DNA of 36,395 nucleotides from Candidatus Poribacteria bacterium. GTDB lineage: Bacteria > Poribacteria > WGA-4E > WGA-3G. Below the pieces are notes generated by a model. It saw only the letters and a list, made by a program, of their open reading frames with translations. It did not search any database and was not told the origin of the DNA. The position numbers and the translations under genes are program-made. Below, in pieces: positions 32,448 through 36,395 of this stretch (position 1 is the stretch's first letter; every line of letters begins with the position of its first letter). Where the stretch lies: contig JAJECK010000038.1 in assembly GCA_022822085.1 (NCBI GenBank), forward strand, positions 1 through 36,395. The letters run 5' to 3'.

Positions 32448-34022
32448 CTAAGGCGCGTCCGGTTGTGAAGGTGGTGTCTCAGATGGTTTTGGCGGCGTAG
32501 GTCTTTGGGATTTCTTCTGTGGTTCAGGCGGTCTTTGCGTCTCTGCCAAGTAACGCTCTAACTGATCAGCTATTGAGGGACTATCCTGCCGGACTCTGCG
32601 GAACCCTTCCTCAAACCCGTGTTGAAACATGAGTTCTAATGCATTTTCAAGTTGTTTAGAGTTACCTTGCTTCAACGAATGTTTAGACAGAAACTGTTTA
32701 CTAAATTGCTTTGCAAGTTCCCGCGAGACATCCTTATCTGCCATCGTTTCAAATTCTTTGCGTTGCCGCATGCTGTCCTGAAATCTTTCAAATTCTACTT
32801 TTGCCATCGCTTCGTGAGTGGCTGTCTCAGCATCAAACCTGGTGCTCCAAACTTCTTCTTCATTCCCTCGAAACTGTTCTTCTGGAAACGTAGTGCCTTC
32901 TTCAAATGTTTCCAACATTTTTCCAAATTCCTCTAACTCTATCGCTTCTTCTTCTAGTTGTTCATCGGTCATATAAGAACGAATATAGGTTTCCATATCA
33001 AAAGGTGGAGGCTTTTCTGATAGGATATTGTAGTCATTATCAACATAGACAACATCGACTCCTTCGGGGTGAACTCCTTCCTCAATGAGTAATCTCTGTT
33101 GTTCGTCGGTAAGTCGTGCCTTAGCACCTGTTCCCCAAAACCTTATCGCAGAACCATCTCTATTCACATATAATGTATTAGGGGATGTCACCAGATACTT
33201 ATCTGGACGGTCATCAAAGAAGCGAACCCCAGTTGCTGTCGGATCTTCTGTAGTGACACGTTTATAGATTTCCTGTTGCCATATCTGACGGTCAATATAT
33301 TCATTTTTATATGTTTCAAAGTTATCTGTTGGTGAAACACCACCCTTTCCTTCAGTCCACCATTCTGGGTTTGATTCGGCATTAATCACCCATCCACGGA
33401 TGTTAAGGAGTACGTTGTAATCGTCTCGGTTTTCAAAATGCATGCCTTTGTCAAGAAGCATCTGAATCCACTCAGATCGTGAATAATAGTCATCATAGGA
33501 ATTAGCATCGGGATAGAATTCCACATATTTTGCATCAAATGCCTCCATAAGTCCTTCCACTGTTTGTGGTCCTTCATACTTCTTAGGAGGAACGATTATC
33601 GGTGATGTCGCTCCTGGTATCAAGTGCCACGGAGGCTTTCCACCTACTGTTGGTGGTTTGTCTAAATAGGGTTTGAACATTTCCGCTAACTTCCTAACGC
33701 CTTCACGGATCTTTGGACGCTTTGCTCTAATTTCTGCTGGTGTCTTTAATACACCGTGTAGTACCTGCACACCTAACCATGCTTCAGTCCTTGCGTCAAT
33801 CCATTCTTCCCAAGTTTCCACAGTCTCTTTGTGGGTAGCTTTAATTGCAGTATCTGATGCCAGTGGGTGTAAACGCAACAAGGCTGCTTCATTGCTATCT
33901 TCCGAGGAGGGTAGAACATATTTTACTAAACCATTAGGGGAAGACAGACGGAAGAATAAAAAGAGAGTGATTCCGAATGCAAATAAAATCAGAAGTAATA
34001 TATATAACCTTTTATGTTTCAT
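32448..34022 (-). CDS. Large membrane-anchored protein of unknown function
   Basis: 524 residues. An N-terminal helix (YILLLILFAFGITLFLFF) anchors it; the chain beyond is acidic and mostly helical, with a long coiled-coil-prone region (about 345-490, rich in Glu/Gln/Arg) and a Pro-rich tail (RPPEPQKKSQRPTPPKPSET). No catalytic motif or known domain is recognised; repeated use of Glu and aromatic residues around 150-250 (EFYPDANSYDDYYSRSEW) is distinctive. AAGGA lies 8 bases before ATG 34022. First gene of a coupled pair with the small protein downstream. Confidence 0.7.
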   Translation of the reverse strand: MKHKRLYILLLILFAFGITLFLFFRLSSPNGLVKYVLPSSEDSNEAALLRLHPLASDTAIKATHKETVETWEEWIDARTEAWLGVQVLHGVLKTPAEIRAKRPKIREGVRKLAEMFKPYLDKPPTVGGKPPWHLIPGATSPIIVPPKKYEGPQTVEGLMEAFDAKYVEFYPDANSYDDYYSRSEWIQMLLDKGMHFENRDDYNVLLNIRGWVINAESNPEWWTEGKGGVSPTDNFETYKNEYIDRQIWQQEIYKRVTTEDPTATGVRFFDDRPDKYLVTSPNTLYVNRDGSAIRFWGTGAKARLTDEQQRLLIEEGVHPEGVDVVYVDNDYNILSEKPPPFDMETYIRSYMTDEQLEEEAIELEEFGKMLETFEEGTTFPEEQFRGNEEEVWSTRFDAETATHEAMAKVEFERFQDSMRQRKEFETMADKDVSRELAKQFSKQFLSKHSLKQGNSKQLENALELMFQHGFEEGFRRVRQDSPSIADQLERYLAETQRPPEPQKKSQRPTPPKPSETPPSQPDAP

Positions 34023-34182
34023 TTCAGTTTTTCCTTCATAATGCTATACGATTTAGTATGTCTAAAACCGTTTACAAAATTTACATCCATGCTTGGACCT
34101 GCTATAGATTTCATATTCAACTATTTTTTGTGTTTTTGACATACGCTATAGTAAACCTTAGAATTAATAGGATATTATCAAC

Positions 34183-34247
34183 TGTAGGAGGGAACTCCGA
34201 TTCCCGACTATCAGGGAGTTTGTCGGGATTCAGAGATCGCTCCTACA
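34183..34247. repeat. Hairpin element TGTAGGAG...CTCCTACA
   Basis: Outer arms TGTAGGAG (34183-34190) and CTCCTACA (34240-34247) enclose TCCCGAC/GTCGGGA inner arms. 34185-34211 is repeated at 27115-27141. The spacer 34023-34292 shows nothing else. Confidence 0.8.
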
Positions 34248-34292
34248 CTAAATGTGTCTACTTTATTTCAAAGTTCACAATAAGTTAAACTG

Positions 34293-35125
34293 TTAATATA
34301 CTGGAATTGCTATCCATCCCCAACTACCTTCAACAAAAATAAGGTTCAGAGGTGGGGGGACGTAATTTACATTGCCAGGATCATGTGTCGAACTACTTCC
34401 TTTAACTACTTCTTCTCCAGAATCTATCGTTTGCATGCCAAACTTGAAGTCGTTTACCCTTGCACTTTTTCTTGCCCGTGACGAACCTAATACCTTAGCT
34501 ATCTGAACCTCAGAAACATCCACGGGAGTGTCAACGTTACCAGTTACCTCTACCCTGTCAATTTGCACGTAGATCCCCCCAGAGAAGTTAATCTCGCTTC
34601 CTACTCCCCCAAATAACCCAGCGGAGCATCCAAAGAAAATTTAATATCTGGATTGGATCTTATTTTTACTTCACCCCTTGCCCATGCCCGCGTTCCAACA
34701 ACTACTTTTGCACGAAGATCACCGGTGGAATATCTTTCTTTCCCGGGAATGGTAATTTTTTCGTGATACTTTGAAGACCACCATTTCAATCTATATTCAG
34801 TACATTTCTCTCTCCGCGCTTTAGCATTTACATATCCTTTCCAGGCATGTGTTTCTGTGAAATCATTTAATCCATCAATTGATGGAGTGACAGAAGCTGT
34901 AGCACTACCAAGTCCAGCATGCAGATATCCAGACAGACTCCAACCCCGGCCAGATTCATCTATCTTGAAATTAACATCTAAAGATTTGATCTTAGAACTA
35001 GCCCAACTTCCATCTGACCACGAAGCACATATTCCATCGGTAATTGGAATAAAAATGAGACCTGCTAATGCTATAATGGATAAGCAAGCAAGTGTCATAG
35101 TAATCACCAGTTTTCTGTAACGCAT
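34293..35125 (-). pseudogene. Exported protein of unknown function broken by one frameshift
   Basis: The first frame (35125-34601, 174 residues) starts after a strong AAGGAG and has a signal (KLVITMTLACLSIIALAGLIFIPITDGICAS). It ends LGYLGE at a TAG. One extra G in the G5 run at 34606-34610 would continue it as LGYLGGVGSEINFSGGIYVQ into the second frame, RVEVTGNVDTPVDVSEVQIAKVLGSS...WGWIAIPVY, ending at 34293 and giving 277 residues. The two parts have the same beta-rich, Ser/Gly-rich character. No family recognised. As with the nuclease, a sequencing error is a real alternative. Confidence 0.65.
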
Positions 35126-35226
35126 TATACCAATCTCCTTATATTATCGGTAGACTGTTAAGTTCTTCTCACAGTCCATTTTTGTTATAAAATACAGTGT
35201 CTTGTGACACCGTAGATAAATTGCAA

Positions 35227-35808
35227 TCAAGATTTTCCAAAGAGGAAAAGGTTATTGCATCCGAATCCCCAACGTTCTCTTTTCACAAGTTGCCAACGTT
35301 TGAAAATATCTGGAAGACATTCAGGATCAAATCCATAGTGTTGATACAGTGAGAATCCCTCAACTATCCTGAACTTTTTGAGAAGATCCAAAAGACCATC
35401 CACACGTGGATGAGGCACTGTAATAATCACGTGTCCACCCGGTTTGAGGTAATCCCAACATACATTTGCGACTTCTGGCAGTCTGTCCATCGGGATATGT
35501 TCAACAGTCGCCAACATCGTAATGACATCAAAGGTTCTGTCTTCGGAGAAGTCTTTCGGAAAGTCGCCTTTCACCAGACGGTAATCCTTGAATTCAACAG
35601 ATTGGGTTAAATTTGCTTCGATACCTACACCGGAATGGATATGTCCGTTGAGGGATCGTAGGAATGCACCGTCTCCCGCGCCTATATCTAAGAGGGATGC
35701 CCCTTGTGGGATATGCGGTTTTGCCTTCGCGAATCGCAGCGATTCAAGAAAGCGGTCTACGGGTGTTCTCGGAAATTCCTCAAATTTACCGTTGTGTGAA
35801 CCTTTCAT
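35227..35808 (-). CDS. SAM-dependent methyltransferase
   Basis: 193 residues of the class I Rossmann methyltransferase fold. Motif I is ASLLDIGAGDGAFLRSL, an acidic residue after GVGIEAN binds ribose, and FDVITMLATVEHIP and LKPGGHVIITVPHPR are motifs IV-VI of the UbiE/Methyltransf_11 type. Target unknown; the YQHYGFDPECLPDIF C-terminal segment is also seen in lipid or glycan-cluster methyltransferases, but that is weak. AAAGGA before ATG 35808; candidate promoter upstream. Confidence 0.88.
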   Translation of the reverse strand: MKGSHNGKFEEFPRTPVDRFLESLRFAKAKPHIPQGASLLDIGAGDGAFLRSLNGHIHSGVGIEANLTQSVEFKDYRLVKGDFPKDFSEDRTFDVITMLATVEHIPMDRLPEVANVCWDYLKPGGHVIITVPHPRVDGLLDLLKKFRIVEGFSLYQHYGFDPECLPDIFKRWQLVKRERWGFGCNNLFLFGKS

Positions 35809-35847
35809 GTCTTCCTTTATTTAACAACAATAACAGGAGACGTGGAT

Positions 35848-35876
35848 ATAGTATCACGTTCTTCTGTTATTTTCAA
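35848..35876 (-). promoter_or_regulatory. Candidate promoter for the methyltransferase
   Basis: Minus strand: TTGAAA (35876-35871), 17-base spacer, TACTAT (35853-35848), about 40 bases before the ATG. Confidence 0.45.
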
Positions 35877-35922
35877 ACAAAAAAGTTGCATCACTTGTCC
35901 CCAAAATGTGTGATGTAACAAC

Positions 35923-35953
35923 AAAAGCCCGCGATGAAATATATCGTGCGGGC
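35923..35953 (-). terminator. Intrinsic terminator of the short unit
   Basis: Minus strand: GCCCGC...GCGGGC (35953-35948/35932-35927) with an extra GAT/ATC pairing and then TTTTGTTG. A second hairpin, TATCGCAG/CTGCGATA (35961-35986), precedes it. Confidence 0.7.
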
Positions 35954-36007
35954 ACAAAAATATCGCAGCATAGAATTCCTGCGATAAGACCTTGTAATAT
36001 GAACAAA

Positions 36008-36136
36008 TTAACGAATGTGAAGTGGGGGGGGGGGGGGTATTAACTTATAGTTAAAATGGAGCATAGAAACGTCATGAACGTCCGACGCGGACATTTTCTG
36101 AAACTGAATTGCGGTGTTTGCATGTCGCTGTTTCAT
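36008..36136 (-). CDS. Short ORF with a five-proline run encoded by a homopolymer
   Basis: 42 codons starting MKQRHANTAIQFQKMSASDV, then SMLHFNYKLI-PPPPP-LHIR and a stop. GGAG sits 7 bases before the ATG and a consensus promoter lies 100 bases upstream, so the start is well supported. The prolines come from a 14-base tract (36024-36037, C on the coding strand). Changing the tract by one base would open either other frame for 50-70 more codons. IQFQKMSASDVHDVSMLH faintly resembles the start of a GNAT acetyltransferase. It could be a small protein, a leader peptide or a gene truncated at the tract. Confidence 0.45.
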   Translation of the reverse strand: MKQRHANTAIQFQKMSASDVHDVSMLHFNYKLIPPPPPLHIR

Positions 36137-36240
36137 CTCAAGTCTCCACATTCGAATAATATTGACATTAACATCATTTATAAGTCAATAAAACGCATAA
36201 AAGTGTGAAACTATCCATGTCTAAAATGATGTGTTTATAT

Positions 36241-36270
36241 ATTATAAAACATAATATGGATGTTTGTCAA
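36241..36270 (-). promoter_or_regulatory. Strong consensus promoter of the short unit
   Basis: Minus strand: TTGACA (36270-36265), 18-base spacer, TATAAT (36246-36241). Both hexamers are perfect; transcription would start near 36234. Confidence 0.8.
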
Positions 36271-36395
36271 ATAAAATTTACAAAAAAATGCAAAATTCTG
36301 TCTTTTTTCATGTGGGAGGGGGTTTTAACCTCGATTTTATCACATTATTATAACGACTTGTGTTAGGTAACTAATTGTTTTATTCACAGTTATTG

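Noticed and set aside
1-36395. Prophage, integron or insertion-sequence island
   Set aside because: No integrase, transposase, phage structural gene or att-like duplication at the tRNAs was found; mobile content is limited to short non-coding repeats.

Overview
The window is AT-rich bacterial chromosome, gene-dense and mostly read from the minus strand. It carries no phage, plasmid or transposase genes. The gene mix suggests an uncultivated, probably marine or sponge-associated lineage, with candidate phylum Poribacteria my best guess. It includes repeated phytanoyl-CoA dioxygenase (PhyH) paralogues, a formylglycine-generating-enzyme-like protein, a DUF1080 hydrolase, AAC(3)-type acetyltransferase, ankyrin and TPR proteins, and several families of dispersed short palindromic repeats. 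That assignment is inference from gene content; no marker gene proves it.

Layout. 1-2253: divergent promoter region, then pyrK and bioB; bioB holds an in-frame duplicated palindromic insert. 2280-4276: a type II restriction-modification pair in which the methyltransferase is intact and the nuclease is broken by two single-base frameshifts. 4337-6414: serS and a TPR protein. 6529-6773: tRNA-Val and tRNA-Asp behind a near-consensus promoter. 6885-8864: AAC(3)-like, nucleotidyltransferase and a degenerate PhyH-like gene. 8963-11765: ankyrin protein and two tandem PhyH paralogues. 11766-12300: repeat-filled spacer. 12374-14181 (+): FGE-like protein and mutY, convergent with an aldo/keto reductase. 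15121-17917: repeats, two lipoproteins and a DUF1080 protein. 18053-23450: a probable six-gene operon (DUF481 barrel, YdjY-acylphosphatase fusion, MocA-like, CoxD-like MoxR ATPase, permease with a giant extracytoplasmic insert, Rieske protein) ending at a strong hairpin. 23473-24438 (+): nucleoside hydrolase. 24445-26480: M32 carboxypeptidase and a lipoprotein. 26481-27252: repeats. 27253-30935: STT3-like oligosaccharyltransferase interrupted by an in-frame stop, a GspC-like protein and a CDP-alcohol phosphatidyltransferase. 30936-31862: dense repeats. 31863-34022: two coupled membrane-anchored unknowns. 34293-35125: a frameshifted exported protein. 35227-35808: a methyltransferase. 35923-36270: a compact promoter / short ORF / terminator unit with a 14-base G tract.

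The most interesting items are the six-gene MoxR/MocA/Rieske operon with its fusion protein and unusual permease, the in-frame palindromic insertion in bioB, the nested repeat at 31435-31603 whose small stems covary between copies, and the short transcription unit at the right edge. At least three reading frames are broken by a single missing base in a homopolymer, so some of the apparent pseudogenes may be assembly errors.
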